The notes under the pieces are model-generated. The model was not told the DNA's origin, made no database searches, and saw nothing but the letters and a program-made list of their open reading frames with translations. Below, piece by piece: positions 1-8,936 of a stretch of DNA of 19,397 nt. The position numbers and the translations under genes were made by a program. Source of the DNA: Accumulibacter sp. (lineage in GTDB: Bacteria; Pseudomonadota; Gammaproteobacteria; Burkholderiales; Rhodocyclaceae); the NCBI GenBank assembly GCA_003538495.1, contig DPSD01000564.1, positions 617 through 20,013 of the forward strand, read 5' to 3'. The stretch's first letter is position 1; each line of letters opens with the position of its first letter.

Positions 1-990
1 CTGCTGCCCCGCGACCAGATGATTCCGCGTGAAAATCTGCGCGTTGGCGACCGGGTCAAGGCCTATCTGCTGCGCATCGACCGTGCTGCGCGCGGTCCGC
101 AACTGATCCTTTCGCGCACCGCGCCGGAGTTCATTGTCAAGCTCTTTGCCCTGGAAGTTCCCGAGGTCGACGACGGCTTGCTGGAGATCAAGGCGGCTGC
201 GCGCGACCCCGGCATGCGCGCCAAGATCGCGGTCAAGTCCAACGACCAGCGCATCGATCCGATCGGCACCTGTGTCGGAATGCGCGGCATGCGGGTTACC
301 GCGGTGACCAACGAGCTGGCCGGCGAGCGCGTCGACATCGTCCTCTGGTCGGCCGATCCGGCGCAGTTCGTCGTTGGCGCGCTGGCTCCGGCTGAAGTCA
401 GCTCGATCATTGTCGACGAAGACAAGCATTGCATGGACGTGGTGGTCGACGAGCAGAATCTGGCCATCGCCATTGGCCGCGGCGGCCAGAATGTCCGCCT
501 GGCTTCGGAAATGACCGGGTGGACGATCAACCTGATGACCGAAGAAGAGTCCAAGACGCTGGTCGAGGCCGAGGCCGCGGCGATCCGGGTGCTGTTGATG
601 GAGAAGCTCGACGTCGATGAGGAAGTGGCCAACATCCTGATCGAGGAGGGCTTCTCGACGCTTGAGGAAGTGGCCTACGTGCCGGTCCACGAGATGCTCG
701 AAATCGAGTCCTTCGACGAAGCGACCGTCCAGGAGCTGCGCGAGCGGGCACGCAACGTTCTGCTCACCGAGGCGATCGTTACCGAAGAGAAGATCGAGGA
801 CGTCGCCGAGGATATGCTGAGCCTCGAAGGGATGGACAAGGCGCTGGCCGGCACGCTGGCCGGTAGTGGGATCAAGACGCGCGACGATCTGGCCGATCTG
901 GCCGTCGACGAACTGACCGAGATGACCGGCATTGATTCCCAGCGGGCCAAACAACTGATCACCACGGCGCGTGCGCACTGGTTCGAGTAA
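1..990 (+). CDS. nusA: Transcription termination/antitermination factor NusA, 3' part (5' end outside window)
   Basis: NusA binds RNA polymerase and nascent RNA and modulates pausing, termination and antitermination. The reading frame is open from base 1, so the gene starts upstream; about 329 C-terminal codons are present. The first ~35 residues are the end of the S1 domain ([12 protein letters not shown], then LILSRT). Next come the two KH domains: the first carries CVGMRGMR, the second [18 protein letters not shown]. The last ~150 residues are acidic and hold two related helical repeats (around [17 protein letters not shown] and [18 protein letters not shown]), matching the AR1/AR2 repeats of proteobacterial NusA. 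The protein ends in HWFE before TAA. infB follows after 19 nt, as in the usual rimP-nusA-infB operon. Confidence 0.97.
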   Translation: MLPRDQMIPRENLRVGDRVKAYLLRIDRAARGPQLILSRTAPEFIVKLFALEVPEVDDGLLEIKAAARDPGMRAKIAVKSNDQRIDPIGTCVGMRGMRVTAVTNELAGERVDIVLWSADPAQFVVGALAPAEVSSIIVDEDKHCMDVVVDEQNLAIAIGRGGQNVRLASEMTGWTINLMTEEESKTLVEAEAAAIRVLLMEKLDVDEEVANILIEEGFSTLEEVAYVPVHEMLEIESFDEATVQELRERARNVLLTEAIVTEEKIEDVAEDMLSLEGMDKALAGTLAGSGIKTRDDLADLAVDELTEMTGIDSQRAKQLITTARAHWFE

Positions 991-1009
991 GCGGGAAAAA
1001 GGAACTCAT

Positions 1010-3853
1010 ATGGCGCAAACAAGTGTTGCCCAATTTGCCACCCAGTTGAAGATGCCCACTGGTACCTTGCTGCAGCAGTTGCAAAAGGCCGGTGTTGCCA
1101 AGGGTCTGGCCGACGATCTGCTGTCCGAGCAGGACAAGGCGAAGCTGCTCGATTATTTGCGGCGTTCGCACGGCAGCGTCGACGCCAAGACCAAGATCAC
1201 CCTGACGCGCAAGGAAACCAGCGAAATCCGCTCGCAGGATTCGCATGGCAAGTCGCGTACGGTGCAGGTGGAGGTGCGCAAGAAGCGCGTGCTGGTCAAA
1301 CGCGATCCGGTCGAAGCGCGGCCGGTCCAGGCCGAGCCGCTGCTGGAGGAGCTGGCGGTCGAGCCGGCAGGCGAGGCCATACTCGCCGATCCGCTCGAAG
1401 TGCTCGTCGAAGCGGCGACTGCCCCCGTTGAAGCGCCGCCTGAACCGATCGCAGCGCTGGTTGAAGCGCTGGTTGAAGCGCCAGCCGAGCCGGTTGTCGA
1501 AGCCCGAGCCGAGGCGGCCGCCGACAAACCGGCAGAAGCGGTGGTCGAGGCGCCGCCCGAAAGGATCGCCGAGGCAAGACCAGAGCCGCTGCTCGAGGCC
1601 AAGGCGGGGGTCAAGAAGGTGGTGACCCGTGCGTCGATCATCGGCGAGGAGCAGCAGAAGCTTCGCGCCGAGGAAGCGCGGCGTCACGCCGAGCTGCGCG
1701 CGCTGCAGGAAGCCGAGTTCAAGAACAAGCAGCAGCGCGTGGCCGACCTGGCACGCCTGAAACAGGATGCCGAAGACAAGGCGGTCGCGGCCAAAGCGGC
1801 CGGGGTCGCCAAGCAGGTCGCCGCGCAGACCGCCAGCGAGCGGCCCGCCGAAGACAAGACCTTGCACAAGCCGGCCGGCAAGCCGGCGGCATCGGACAAG
1901 AAAACACCCGACAAGAAAGTCGCCGACAAGAAGGGCCAGTGGAAGAACGAGGGTGCCAACAAGCGCGCCGGGCTGAGAACGCGTGGCGCGACCGGTGGCG
2001 CGGGCTGGCGGGACAACAAGCACGCCAAGCGCGGGGGTCGGGGCAGCGGCGATGACGAGCAGCATTCCTTTCAGGCGCCGATCGATCCGGTCATTCACCA
2101 GGTGCACGTGCCCGAAACCATCTCGGTCGCCGAGCTGGCTCACAAAATGGCGGTCAAGGCCACCGAAGTGATCAAGGCGTTGATGAAGATGGGTTCGATG
2201 GTGACCATCAACCAGGTGCTCGATCAGGAAACGGCGATGATCATCGTCGAGGAAATGGGCCACCTGGCGTTTGCCGCCAAGCTCGACGACCCCGACGCCT
2301 TCCTCGATGACACGCCGTCCGACCACAAGGACGTGCCGCTGGAACCGCGCGCACCGGTGGTGACGGTGATGGGCCACGTCGACCACGGCAAGACCTCGCT
2401 GCTCGACTACATTCGCCGTACGCGCGTCGCCAGCGGCGAGGCGGGTGGGATCACCCAGCATATCGGCGCGTATCACGTCGAAACCGATCGGGGCATGGTG
2501 ACCTTCCTCGATACGCCGGGCCACGAGGCGTTTACGGCGATGCGCGCGCGCGGCGCCAAAGCCACCGACCTGGTCATCCTGGTCGTTGCCGCCGACGACG
2601 GCGTCATGCCGCAGACGCGGGAAGCGATTCACCACGCGAAGGCCGCCGGGGTGCCGCTGGTGGTGGCGGTGAACAAGATCGACAAGCCCGGCGCGCAAAT
2701 CGACCGGGTCAAGCAGGAACTGGTTGCCGAGCAGGTGGTGCCGGAAGAATACGGCGGCGATTCGCCGTTCATTCCGGTCTCGGCGAAGACCGGAGTCGGG
2801 ATCGACGAATTGCTCGAAAACGTCCTGCTCCAGGCCGACATGCTCGAACTGAAGGCGCCGCGCGAAGCGCCGGCCAAAGGTCTGATCATCGAGGCGCGCC
2901 TGGACAAGGGACGTGGCCCGGTGGCGACCATGCTGGTTCTGTCGGGAACGCTTCGCCAGGGCGACGTGGTGCTGGCTGGTGAGGTCTTCGGTCGCGTTCG
3001 CGCGATGCTCGACGAGAACGGCAAGGTGATCAAGAAGGCCGGGCCGTCGATTCCGGTCGAAATCCTGGGCCTCTCGGACGTCCCCGCTGCCGGTCAGGAG
3101 GCTGTCGTTCTGGCCGACGAGCGCAAGGCGCGCGAGATCGCGCTGTTCCGTCAGGGCAAGTACCGCGACGTCAAGCTGGCGACCAAGCAGGCGGCCAATC
3201 TCGAGACGATCCTCGACCAGATGACCGAAACGGAAGCCAGGATTTTGCCGCTGATCATCAAGGCCGACGTCCAGGGGTCGCAAGAGGCCCTGGTGCAGTC
3301 GCTGCAGAAGCTGTCCACCGGCGAAGTCAAGGTCAACGTCATCCACGCCGCGGTGGGAGCGATCAGCGAGTCCGACGTGCACCTGGCGCACGCCTCGAAA
3401 GCGGTGATCATCGGCTTCAATGCCCGTGCCGACGCCGGCGCACGCAAGGCGGCAGAACACGCGGGGGTCGACATCCGCTACTACAACATCATTTATGACG
3501 CGGTCGATGAAGTGAAGGCCGCGCTGTCGGGCATGCTGGCGCCGGAGAAGCGCGAGGACATCACCGGCCTGGTCGAAATCAGGCAGGTCTTCCGGGCGAC
3601 CAGGATTGGCACCATTGCCGGCTGCTATGTCCTCGAAGGGGTGATCAAACGCCACTCGCGGGTACGCCTGCTACGCAATCATATTGTCGTCTGGGACGGC
3701 GAGCTGGATGGACTGAAGCGCTTCAAGGACGACGCCAAAGAGGTTCGCGCCGGTTTCGAATGCGGTCTCTCGCTAAAGAACTTCAGTGCGTACGACGAGG
3801 GCGACCAGCTCGAGGCCTACGACGTCACGGAAGTCGCCAGGAAGTTGCTGTAG
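1010..3853 (+). CDS. infB: Translation initiation factor IF-2
   Basis: IF-2 is the GTPase that brings initiator fMet-tRNA to the 30S subunit and promotes subunit joining. I chose ATG 1010 because AAGGAA lies 5 nt upstream; the frame also opens at a GTG at 971, inside nusA. The product is 947 aa, longer than the ~890 aa of E. coli. The order is: an IF2 N-terminal helical module ([18 protein letters not shown]); a long charged linker rich in Val-Glu-Ala, then Lys/Ala (about residues 95-355); a second N-terminal module ([19 protein letters not shown]); the GTPase domain from about residue 455 with G1 [10 protein letters not shown]3 DTPGHEA, G4 NKID and G5 SAKTG; then the C-terminal beta-barrel and fMet-tRNA binding domains. 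It ends in TAG directly against the rbfA start. Confidence 0.98.
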   Translation: MAQTSVAQFATQLKMPTGTLLQQLQKAGVAKGLADDLLSEQDKAKLLDYLRRSHGSVDAKTKITLTRKETSEIRSQDSHGKSRTVQVEVRKKRVLVKRDPVEARPVQAEPLLEELAVEPAGEAILADPLEVLVEAATAPVEAPPEPIAALVEALVEAPAEPVVEARAEAAADKPAEAVVEAPPERIAEARPEPLLEAKAGVKKVVTRASIIGEEQQKLRAEEARRHAELRALQEAEFKNKQQRVADLARLKQDAEDKAVAAKAAGVAKQVAAQTASERPAEDKTLHKPAGKPAASDKKTPDKKVADKKGQWKNEGANKRAGLRTRGATGGAGWRDNKHAKRGGRGSGDDEQHSFQAPIDPVIHQVHVPETISVAELAHKMAVKATEVIKALMKMGSMVTINQVLDQETAMIIVEEMGHLAFAAKLDDPDAFLDDTPSDHKDVPLEPRAPVVTVMGHVDHGKTSLLDYIRRTRVASGEAGGITQHIGAYHVETDRGMVTFLDTPGHEAFTAMRARGAKATDLVILVVAADDGVMPQTREAIHHAKAAGVPLVVAVNKIDKPGAQIDRVKQELVAEQVVPEEYGGDSPFIPVSAKTGVGIDELLENVLLQADMLELKAPREAPAKGLIIEARLDKGRGPVATMLVLSGTLRQGDVVLAGEVFGRVRAMLDENGKVIKKAGPSIPVEILGLSDVPAAGQEAVVLADERKAREIALFRQGKYRDVKLATKQAANLETILDQMTETEARILPLIIKADVQGSQEALVQSLQKLSTGEVKVNVIHAAVGAISESDVHLAHASKAVIIGFNARADAGARKAAEHAGVDIRYYNIIYDAVDEVKAALSGMLAPEKREDITGLVEIRQVFRATRIGTIAGCYVLEGVIKRHSRVRLLRNHIVVWDGELDGLKRFKDDAKEVRAGFECGLSLKNFSAYDEGDQLEAYDVTEVARKLL
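1454..1477 (+). repeat. Tandem 2 x 12 bp repeat in the infB linker
   Basis: The 12-mer gcgctggttgaa occurs twice back to back and encodes Ala-Leu-Val-Glu twice. It sits in a wider stretch (about 1390-1600) of imperfect VEA / PAEP-type codon repeats that forms the low-complexity linker of IF-2. It looks like a recent in-frame slippage duplication in a region tolerant of length change. Confidence 0.75.
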
Positions 3854-4240
3854 GTGCCTGCGAACAAGGGATTTGCGCGTCGGGACCGGATCTGCGAGCA
3901 GATCCGTCGCGAACTGGCCGAGGTGATCCGCACCGAGCTCCGGGATCCGCGCGTCGGCATGATCAGCCTGACCGATGTTCTGATCAGCGCCGATTACGCG
4001 CATGCCAAGGTCTATTTCAGCAGTCTGGCCGGCAGCGAGAGCCTGGAAACGATCCAGCTCGGTCTGCAAAAAGCGTCCGGATTCCTGCGCAGCGAGCTTG
4101 GCAAGCGGATCAGCATTCACACCACGCCGCAACTGCATTTCATCTTCGACGAGTCGCTCGAGCGTGGGGCCCAGATGTCGAAGCTGATCAGGGAAGCATC
4201 GGCGATCTCCGATCAGACCGACCCGCCAGACGTCGCTTGA
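3854..4240 (+). CDS. rbfA: Ribosome-binding factor A
   Basis: RbfA binds the free 30S subunit and assists late maturation of 16S rRNA (5' helix) and cold adaptation. The product is 128 aa, a normal size, with the single KH-like fold. Family features are the N-terminal basic helix (RRDRICEQIRRELAEVIRTEL), then DPRVGMISLTDV, YAHAKVYFS, and the C-terminal LHFIFDESLERGAQMSKLI. The start is GTG, immediately after the infB TAG with no spacer. AGGAA at 3839-3843, inside the end of infB, lies 10 nt upstream of the GTG and supports it. Translation is probably coupled to infB, and the stop overlaps the proposed truB start. Confidence 0.96.
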   Translation: MPANKGFARRDRICEQIRRELAEVIRTELRDPRVGMISLTDVLISADYAHAKVYFSSLAGSESLETIQLGLQKASGFLRSELGKRISIHTTPQLHFIFDESLERGAQMSKLIREASAISDQTDPPDVA

Positions 4241-5136
4241 GTTTGAGCATCGGAAAGACCTGGCGACGGGTCGATGGCGTCCTGCTCCTCGACAAGCCGA
4301 CCGGCATGACTTCGAACTCGGCGCTGCAGGCGGCCCGTCGCCTTTTTTCGGCCGCCAAGGCGGGCCATACCGGTACTCTCGATCCGCTGGCCAGCGGCCT
4401 GTTGCCGCTGTGTTTCGGCGAGGCGACCAAGTTCGCCGTCGACCTGCTGGCCGCCGACAAGACCTACGAAGCCGAACTGCAGTTCGGCGCCCGAACCGCT
4501 ACCGGCGATGTCGATGGCCTCGTCGTCGAGCGCTGCCCGGTCAACTTCCGGCTGGCCGATCTGGAAGCGGCCCTGCCGCGTTTCCGCGGCACCGTTCGCC
4601 AGATTCCGCCGATGTACTCGGCCTTGAAGCGGGACGGAAAGCCGCTCTACGAGCTGGCGCGTCAGGGGCTGGAAGTCGATCGCGAGGCGCGCGAGGTGAC
4701 CATTCACGAACTGACCCTGCTCGATTTTTCGGCTGGCCGTTGTCGTTTGCGGGTGACCTGCAGCAAGGGCACCTATATCCGTAGCCTGGCCGAGGACCTG
4801 GGAAAGGCTCTGGCGTCGCTGGCGCACCTGACGGCGCTCCGTCGCCTTGCCGCCGGACCGCTGGCGGTCAGCGATGCGGTGACCCTGGAGCAGCTGGCAG
4901 CGCTCGCCGACGAAGATCGCCGGTGCTGGTTGCTGGCCCCCGATCGCCTGCTGCAGAGTCTGCCGCCGGTCTACCTGGACGACGCCGACGCGCTGCGTTT
5001 TGTCCACGGCAATCCGGTGAGGAGCAGCGGGCTGCCAGGGAAATGCCGCGTCTACGGCGGGCACCGCCTGCTCGGACTCGGTGAGCGCAACGAGCAGGGC
5101 AGTCTGCGGCCGCGCCGCATCGTCGCTTCGGCTTGA
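4237..5136 (+). CDS. truB: tRNA pseudouridine(55) synthase TruB
   Basis: TruB converts U55 of the tRNA T-loop to pseudouridine and acts as a tRNA chaperone. The product is 299 aa. The catalytic motif GHTGTLDPLASGLLP carries the nucleophilic Asp at about residue 49. VDGVLLLDKPTGMTSN, IPPMYSALKRDGKPLYELAR and CSKGTYIRSLAEDLG are the other family signatures, and the C-terminal part resembles the PUA-like end. No ATG or GTG lies at the right place. The frame offers TTG at 4237, which overlaps the rbfA stop as TTGA, or TTG at 4243. I chose 4237 because the 4-nt overlap fits translational coupling; the alternative removes two residues. No U-tract terminator for the plus strand follows. Confidence 0.94.
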   Translation: MSLSIGKTWRRVDGVLLLDKPTGMTSNSALQAARRLFSAAKAGHTGTLDPLASGLLPLCFGEATKFAVDLLAADKTYEAELQFGARTATGDVDGLVVERCPVNFRLADLEAALPRFRGTVRQIPPMYSALKRDGKPLYELARQGLEVDREAREVTIHELTLLDFSAGRCRLRVTCSKGTYIRSLAEDLGKALASLAHLTALRRLAAGPLAVSDAVTLEQLAALADEDRRCWLLAPDRLLQSLPPVYLDDADALRFVHGNPVRSSGLPGKCRVYGGHRLLGLGERNEQGSLRPRRIVASA

Positions 5137-5183
5137 TCTGTCCGGTGGTCAACCGCGATGGCCCGGTCGACAACATCTGGCCG

Positions 5184-5213
5184 AAAAAAAAAGACCCCGC
5201 CATGGCGGGGTCT
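5184..5213 (-). terminator. Rho-independent terminator of the minus-strand PEP-CTERM gene
   Basis: A perfect inverted repeat with arms 5192-5201 (agaccccgcc) and 5204-5213 forms a 9-10 bp GC-rich stem with a tiny loop. The A-run at 5184-5192 reads as a U-tract only on the minus strand, so it terminates transcription arriving from the PEP-CTERM gene, 23 nt before it. On the plus strand the hairpin is followed by ctgctgccg. It can therefore act only weakly for truB, which converges on it. Confidence 0.9.
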
Positions 5214-5235
5214 GCTGCCGATTCGAGCCGCCGAT

Positions 5236-6240
5236 TCAGCCGGCGCGCTGGCGGCGGCCGAAGCCAAGTCCGGCCAGGGCAAGACCGAGCAGTGCCAGAG
5301 TCGTTGGCTCGGGTACACCGACGGGCACCGTGAACCCCTGAACGACGATCACCTCATTGGCGCCGCCGAAGGTCGAGAAGAGGAAATCGCCGGTGACCGG
5401 ATCGATCGCCGCGCCTTCAGCTCCAACCAGCCCGGTAATGAAGTCCCTTCGTGTGTTCAACAGGGGATTGCCATTCGCGTCCAGATCGTACGCCGCTACG
5501 TTCCCTGCGCTGTACTCGGAAACCAGGAGGCTATTGACCGTGAAGCCCGCATTGCCGGCGGCGATGTAGACAAATCCTTCGGGACCGCCAGGAAGATTGT
5601 CCATCGCACCTGTCGACAGGTCGAGATCGATCTGCGTCACCGAGTCGATGTTGAAGGTGCCGCTACCATCGGGACTGTAGGTCGCGTTATACCATTCGCC
5701 ACCCGCCCACGAAACCAGCTTCATGCTACCCGCTCCGCCAAAGCCGGCCGGGACAAAATTGATCGCGGCGTGCGAGTCGGCGACGCCGAGCGGCGCCAGG
5801 TCGATCACCTTGTCTTCGGCGGTACTTCCCGGCTTGGTCTGACCGAGTTTGTTCACCGGCCATTGCGAGGTGAACAGAACACCTCCCGGTCCATAGGTCA
5901 CGCCGCCATCGTTGTACGTCCCGACGGTCCCAATGGCTGTTGGCGAACCGGTGAATCCGATGATGTGATTGCCGGCGTCGCGGGTGACGCCCAGCTCGTA
6001 GATCAAGCCCGCGTCCGTGTTTGCCGCGCCGCCGATGAGCAGCGTATTCGGGGAACCGGCCTTCAGCGTCAGGCCGCCATAGGGGGTCGGAAGCCCGGCG
6101 ATCGAGCCGAGGCTGGCAGCGGTGTAACTCCCGGCGAAATCGACTCCCAAGGTCAATGCCTGGGCGTTTCCGTGCACTCCCGCGAACAGGGCTGCGGCGC
6201 TCAGGCAATAGGTCAAACGTGTCTTCAAGGAATTATTCAT
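5236..6240 (-). CDS. PEP-CTERM sorting domain protein, beta-propeller-like
   Basis: A predicted exported surface protein of 334 aa. The start is ATG at 6240, with GGAGG at 6247-6251; the frame runs further upstream to 6360 without a better start. An N-terminal signal peptide (basic MNNSLKTR, hydrophobic YCLSAAALFAG, then a GNAQA-type cleavage area) precedes a Gly/Asp-rich body. The C-terminus is a PEP-CTERM signal: VPEP at about residues 309-312, a hydrophobic helix (TLALLGLALAGLGFG) and a final Arg cluster, the signal cleaved by exosortase. The body has repeats of the type GFVYIAAG and AIDPVTGDFLFSTFGG that resemble NHL/SMP-30-like propeller blades; that fold is inferred. Its ligand and role are unknown. 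It is a single-gene unit with its own terminator and sigma-54-type promoter. Confidence 0.9.
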   Translation of the reverse strand: MNNSLKTRLTYCLSAAALFAGVHGNAQALTLGVDFAGSYTAASLGSIAGLPTPYGGLTLKAGSPNTLLIGGAANTDAGLIYELGVTRDAGNHIIGFTGSPTAIGTVGTYNDGGVTYGPGGVLFTSQWPVNKLGQTKPGSTAEDKVIDLAPLGVADSHAAINFVPAGFGGAGSMKLVSWAGGEWYNATYSPDGSGTFNIDSVTQIDLDLSTGAMDNLPGGPEGFVYIAAGNAGFTVNSLLVSEYSAGNVAAYDLDANGNPLLNTRRDFITGLVGAEGAAIDPVTGDFLFSTFGGANEVIVVQGFTVPVGVPEPTTLALLGLALAGLGFGRRQRAG

Positions 6241-6353
6241 GTCCTGCCTCCAATTAGTCCTGCTGTCGTCGGCCGCCGTGCGCCGAGAAAGAAATAGGCC
6301 AAGACGCGGTTTGCTGGTGCCTTTCGTGCAAAACCGATCTTCGCAGAGTGCAA

Positions 6354-6369
6354 AGCACAAATCGTGCCT
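6354..6369 (-). promoter_or_regulatory. Sigma-54-type (-24/-12) promoter of the PEP-CTERM gene at 5236-6240
   Basis: Read on the minus strand this is AGGCACG-ATTT-GTGCT, against the RpoN consensus TGGCACG-N4-TTGCW. The essential GG and GC dinucleotides are present at the correct spacing, with two mismatches (first T to A, TTGC to GTGC). Transcription would start about 12 nt downstream, near 6342, giving a leader of about 100 nt before the ATG at 6240. Two other PEP-CTERM genes in the window have equivalent elements. Confidence 0.7.
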
Positions 6370-6400
6370 GAAGCTCGTCAGGCGCCTGTGAAGCGCATGA

Positions 6401-6413
6401 TATCAAGCTGTTG
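6401..6413 (+). promoter_or_regulatory. IHF-like binding site between far-upstream motif and sigma-54 promoter
   Basis: TATCAA-GCTG-TTG matches the IHF consensus WATCAANNNNTTR at every fixed position. It lies 31 nt upstream of the -24 element and 43 nt from the far-upstream motif at 6457-6472. That is where IHF would bend DNA to bring an enhancer-bound activator to a sigma-54 holoenzyme. Function is inferred from position and match. Confidence 0.5.
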
Positions 6414-6456
6414 GTGTTCTACTTGAGGTCGTGGACGGGGCGCATCAAAGACTGGC

Positions 6457-6472
6457 TGTAAATTTTTTCGAC
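6457..6472 (-). promoter_or_regulatory. Far-upstream motif GTCG-N6-TTTACA (copy 1), candidate activator site
   Basis: On the minus strand this reads GTCG-AAAAAA-TTTACA. The same 4+6+6 pattern recurs upstream of the other two PEP-CTERM genes (11928-11943 and 12230-12245). It lies 87 nt upstream of the sigma-54 element, a normal distance for an enhancer of a sigma-54 activator. The PrsR response regulator known from PEP-CTERM systems is the natural candidate to bind it; this is inference. Confidence 0.6.
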
Positions 6473-6514
6473 ATCTTGGCGCGGTGGCAAGGCGCTTGTT
6501 CCGCCAGTCCTGCT

Positions 6515-7234
6515 TCATGTCACGTCCACCGGGCGTTTCAGGGCGGCATTCGGCTCCCGGTCAGCGGCGTCGGCCGGTGCCGCGATGGTCGGTCGGATCT
6601 GCCCGCCGGCAAGGTGCAGCGGCTGCATCTCGGGCAGAGCGATGACGTCGCGATCGTGGCAGGCAACCACCGTGGTGCTCTGCGGCGTGCAGAACGCGCG
6701 CAGCAGGTCAATCGTTTGCTGGCGCGATTCGGCGTCCAGATTGGCGGTCGGCTCGTCGAGCAGGAGCACCTTCGGCGCCAGCACCCAGGCGCGTGCCAGC
6801 GCGACGCGCTGGCGCTCGCCGCCCGATAGCTTCTGGGGTGGCGTCGCCAGCAGGTGTTCGAGTCGAGCCCAGGCGACCGCCGCTGCCACCATGCCCTCTC
6901 GCTGGCGCAGGTCGACCCTGCGGGCGCGCAGCCCATAGGCGATGTTGTCCGCGACGCTGGTGTGAAACAGGTAGGGATGCTGATGCACATAGATCACTTC
7001 GCGGCGCAGCCAGTCGGGATAGGGCTTCCAGTCGAAGCGCTGCCCCCGGTAGTGCCCGACACCGCTGTCGGGCGTTTCGATTCCGGCCACGATGCGCAAC
7101 AGGGTCGACTTGCCGCTGCCGTTTTCGCCAGTCAGCACGTAGCTCTTGCCAGCGGTGAGCGTCAGCTGGTCGATCGACAGCAGGCGCCGTTCGCCGAATG
7201 ACTTGGTCAACTCGGATACCGCCAACAGCGTCAT
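6515..7234 (-). CDS. tupC: Tungstate-type ABC transporter, ATP-binding subunit
   Basis: This is the cytoplasmic ATPase that powers oxyanion import. The product is 239 aa with a complete ABC set: Walker A GENGSGKST at residues 36-44, a Q-loop region at IYVHQHPYLF, signature LSGGERQR, Walker B VLLLDEP followed by the D-loop TANLD, and the switch His in VVACHD. ATG 7234 overlaps the permease stop as ATGA. The last ~30 residues after HLAGGQI are a Pro/Ala-rich tail without a recognised domain. Assignment to tungstate rather than molybdate or sulfate rests mainly on the TupA-like binding protein two genes upstream. No convincing terminator follows, so some transcription may continue into the PEP-CTERM control region on the same strand. 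Confidence 0.9.
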   Translation of the reverse strand: MTLLAVSELTKSFGERRLLSIDQLTLTAGKSYVLTGENGSGKSTLLRIVAGIETPDSGVGHYRGQRFDWKPYPDWLRREVIYVHQHPYLFHTSVADNIAYGLRARRVDLRQREGMVAAAVAWARLEHLLATPPQKLSGGERQRVALARAWVLAPKVLLLDEPTANLDAESRQQTIDLLRAFCTPQSTTVVACHDRDVIALPEMQPLHLAGGQIRPTIAAPADAADREPNAALKRPVDVT

Positions 7235-7932
7235 CGCCGCGATTCCCCCTGAAAGAAGGCGAAGGCCGAGTTGATCCCCAGCGCGACGACCATCAGCACG
7301 ATGCCCAGAGCAATTCCCTGCGCGAAGTCGCCCTTGCTCGTTTCGAGGGCGATCGCCGTCGGGATGTTACGGGTCACGCCGGCAATGTTGCCGCCGACCA
7401 TCAGTGAGCAGCCGATCTCCGAGACGACTCGGCCGAAGGCGTTGCAGACCGCGGCCATCAGCGCGAAGCGAACTTCGACGAGCATCGTCCAGGCGACGCG
7501 CGGAGCCGCTGCGCCGAGCGCCACGGCGGTCTCGCGCGCGCGCGGGTCGGCGCCCTGGATCGCCGACAAGGAGAAGGTAATCAGTACCGGCAGGGCGATC
7601 AGCACCTGGCCAATGACCATCGCCGTCTGGCTGAACAACAGCTGCAGCTGGCCAAAGACACCCTGGCGCGAGAGCAGCAGGTAGAGGAGCAGGCCGACGA
7701 CCACCGTCGGCGACGCCAGCAGCCCCTGAACGACCACCACCACGACCCGTCGCCCCGGAAAGCGCAGGGTGGCCAGCAGGTAGCCGGCGCCGACTCCCAG
7801 CGGCATGGCGATCAGCATCGCGCGCAGCGTTACCGAGAGCGATACGCCGACGATACCCCACAGGTCCGGGTCACCGGACAGCAGCAGCCGCAGCGCGGCG
7901 TGGGTGGCGTCGACCAGGGTCAAAGGCGGCAC
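7231..7932 (-). CDS. tupB: Tungstate-type ABC transporter, permease subunit
   Basis: An inner-membrane channel subunit of 233 aa in the binding-protein-dependent permease family, with about five or six hydrophobic segments (for example GIVGVSLSVTLRAMLIAMPLGV, TVVVGLLLYLLL, GIALGIVLMVVALGI). The cytoplasmic coupling EAA-type loop is ARETAVALGAAAPR. I placed the start at GTG 7932, two nt after the TAG of the binding-protein gene. The frame is open back to 8028, but that extension reads through the coding end of tupA and has no membrane or family character. No strong ribosome binding site precedes the GTG, so coupling to tupA translation is likely. The stop overlaps the ATPase start by 4 nt. Confidence 0.9.
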   Translation of the reverse strand: MPPLTLVDATHAALRLLLSGDPDLWGIVGVSLSVTLRAMLIAMPLGVGAGYLLATLRFPGRRVVVVVVQGLLASPTVVVGLLLYLLLSRQGVFGQLQLLFSQTAMVIGQVLIALPVLITFSLSAIQGADPRARETAVALGAAAPRVAWTMLVEVRFALMAAVCNAFGRVVSEIGCSLMVGGNIAGVTRNIPTAIALETSKGDFAQGIALGIVLMVVALGINSAFAFFQGESRR

Positions 7933-7934
7933 TG

Positions 7935-8768
7935 CTACTTGTTGTTGTCGGGAGTGACAAAGAACAATGGTTCTCCATTGGGGCGGAAGGCGCTGATCGC
8001 CGACCGCCCGGCAGCGCTGGTCAACCAATCGATCAGCGCCATGGCGTCGGTGAAATGGATCTCCGGATATTTCCCGGGGCTGACCGCGATGATGCCGTAA
8101 GGATTGAACATGCGCGGATCACCCTGCACCAGAATGTCCAGACCGGTCCTCGCCTGGTAGGTCACATAGGTGGCACGATCGGCCAGCGTGTAGGCTTGCA
8201 TCTCGCCGGCCATGGTCAGCACCTCGCCCATGCCCTGGCCGGCAGCGACGTGCCACGGTGCTCCGGTGACGGCCATCCCGAGCTGCCGCCAGTAGCCTTT
8301 TTCCATCCGCTCGGTTCCGGAATCGTCGCCGCGCGAGACAAAGCGCGCCTGGGTGGCGGCGATTTTGCGCATCGCCTGCAGGACGTCCCTGCCGCCGCGC
8401 ACGCCGGCCGGGTCGCTCTTCGGCCCGACCAGGACGAAGTCGTTATACATCACGTCGCGTCGCCCGACGCCGTGGCCGGCGGCGACGAAGGCATCTTCGG
8501 CGCGGCGGTCGTGGACCAGCACGACGTCGACGTCGCCGTTCTCGGCCAGTTTGAGCGCCTTTCCGGTACCAACCGAGACGACGTGCACCTTGACTCCCCG
8601 CGTTTGCTCGAACTGCGGCACGATGGCGCGCAGCAATCCGGAGTTGTCGGTGCTGGTGGTTGTCGCCAGGCGCAGTTCGCGCGCCTCGATCGCTGACGAA
8701 AAGACCAGGATCAGCAGTAGCGCCGGGGTCGCTGCCAGCCGCAGCACGCTCAAGAAAACGTGTGGCAT
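7935..8768 (-). CDS. tupA: Tungstate-binding periplasmic protein
   Basis: This is the solute-binding protein that captures the oxyanion in the periplasm for TupBC. The product is 277 aa from ATG 8768, supported by AAGGA at 8776-8780 seven nt upstream; a TTG at 8786 would add six residues. A hydrophobic signal peptide (LAATPALLLILVFSSAIEA) precedes the mature start RELRLATTTSTDNSGLL. The TTTS motif near the N-terminus is characteristic of TupA proteins and supplies oxyanion contacts. Other family stretches are VGTGKALKLAENGDVDVVLVH and MYNDFVLVGPKSDPAGV. Tungstate is the best-supported substrate; vanadate or molybdate cannot be excluded by sequence alone. It is the first gene of a minus-strand tupABC operon. 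Confidence 0.9.
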   Translation of the reverse strand: MPHVFLSVLRLAATPALLLILVFSSAIEARELRLATTTSTDNSGLLRAIVPQFEQTRGVKVHVVSVGTGKALKLAENGDVDVVLVHDRRAEDAFVAAGHGVGRRDVMYNDFVLVGPKSDPAGVRGGRDVLQAMRKIAATQARFVSRGDDSGTERMEKGYWRQLGMAVTGAPWHVAAGQGMGEVLTMAGEMQAYTLADRATYVTYQARTGLDILVQGDPRMFNPYGIIAVSPGKYPEIHFTDAMALIDWLTSAAGRSAISAFRPNGEPLFFVTPDNNK

Positions 8769-8936
8769 GCCGTTATCCTTGTTCAAAGTGATGATTCAGG
8801 GTTCGAGTTCAAGGTCCGCGGTAGTAACATGGACGTTTGGCTGCGACCGGCTCATGCCAGCTTCGGAAGGCATGGATTCAAGACTTCACGAGTCTAGCAG
8901 TGCAGGACTTCGACCCTCACGACAAGAACAACGACC

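Noticed and set aside
959..3655. An 898-codon open frame antisense to infB
   Set aside because: It mirrors the codon bias of infB in a high-GC genome, has no ribosome binding site or recognisable domain, and its composition (His/Arg/Leu/Asp runs) is typical of reverse-strand shadows.
5184..5213. The hairpin as a terminator for truB
   Set aside because: The A-run precedes the hairpin on the plus strand, so the U-tract forms only on the minus-strand transcript.
5158..6297. A 379-codon plus-strand frame over the first PEP-CTERM gene
   Set aside because: The opposite strand encodes a complete protein with signal peptide, PEP-CTERM tail, ribosome binding site, terminator and promoter. The plus frame shows none of these and starts just before the terminator hairpin.
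8881..8895. Small inverted repeat agact-N5-agtct in the tupA/HDOD gap as an operator
   Set aside because: Five-base arms are too short to support a regulator site without a second copy. No ModE-type or other known motif was seen nearby, and no convincing promoter for either gene was found in 8769-8936.
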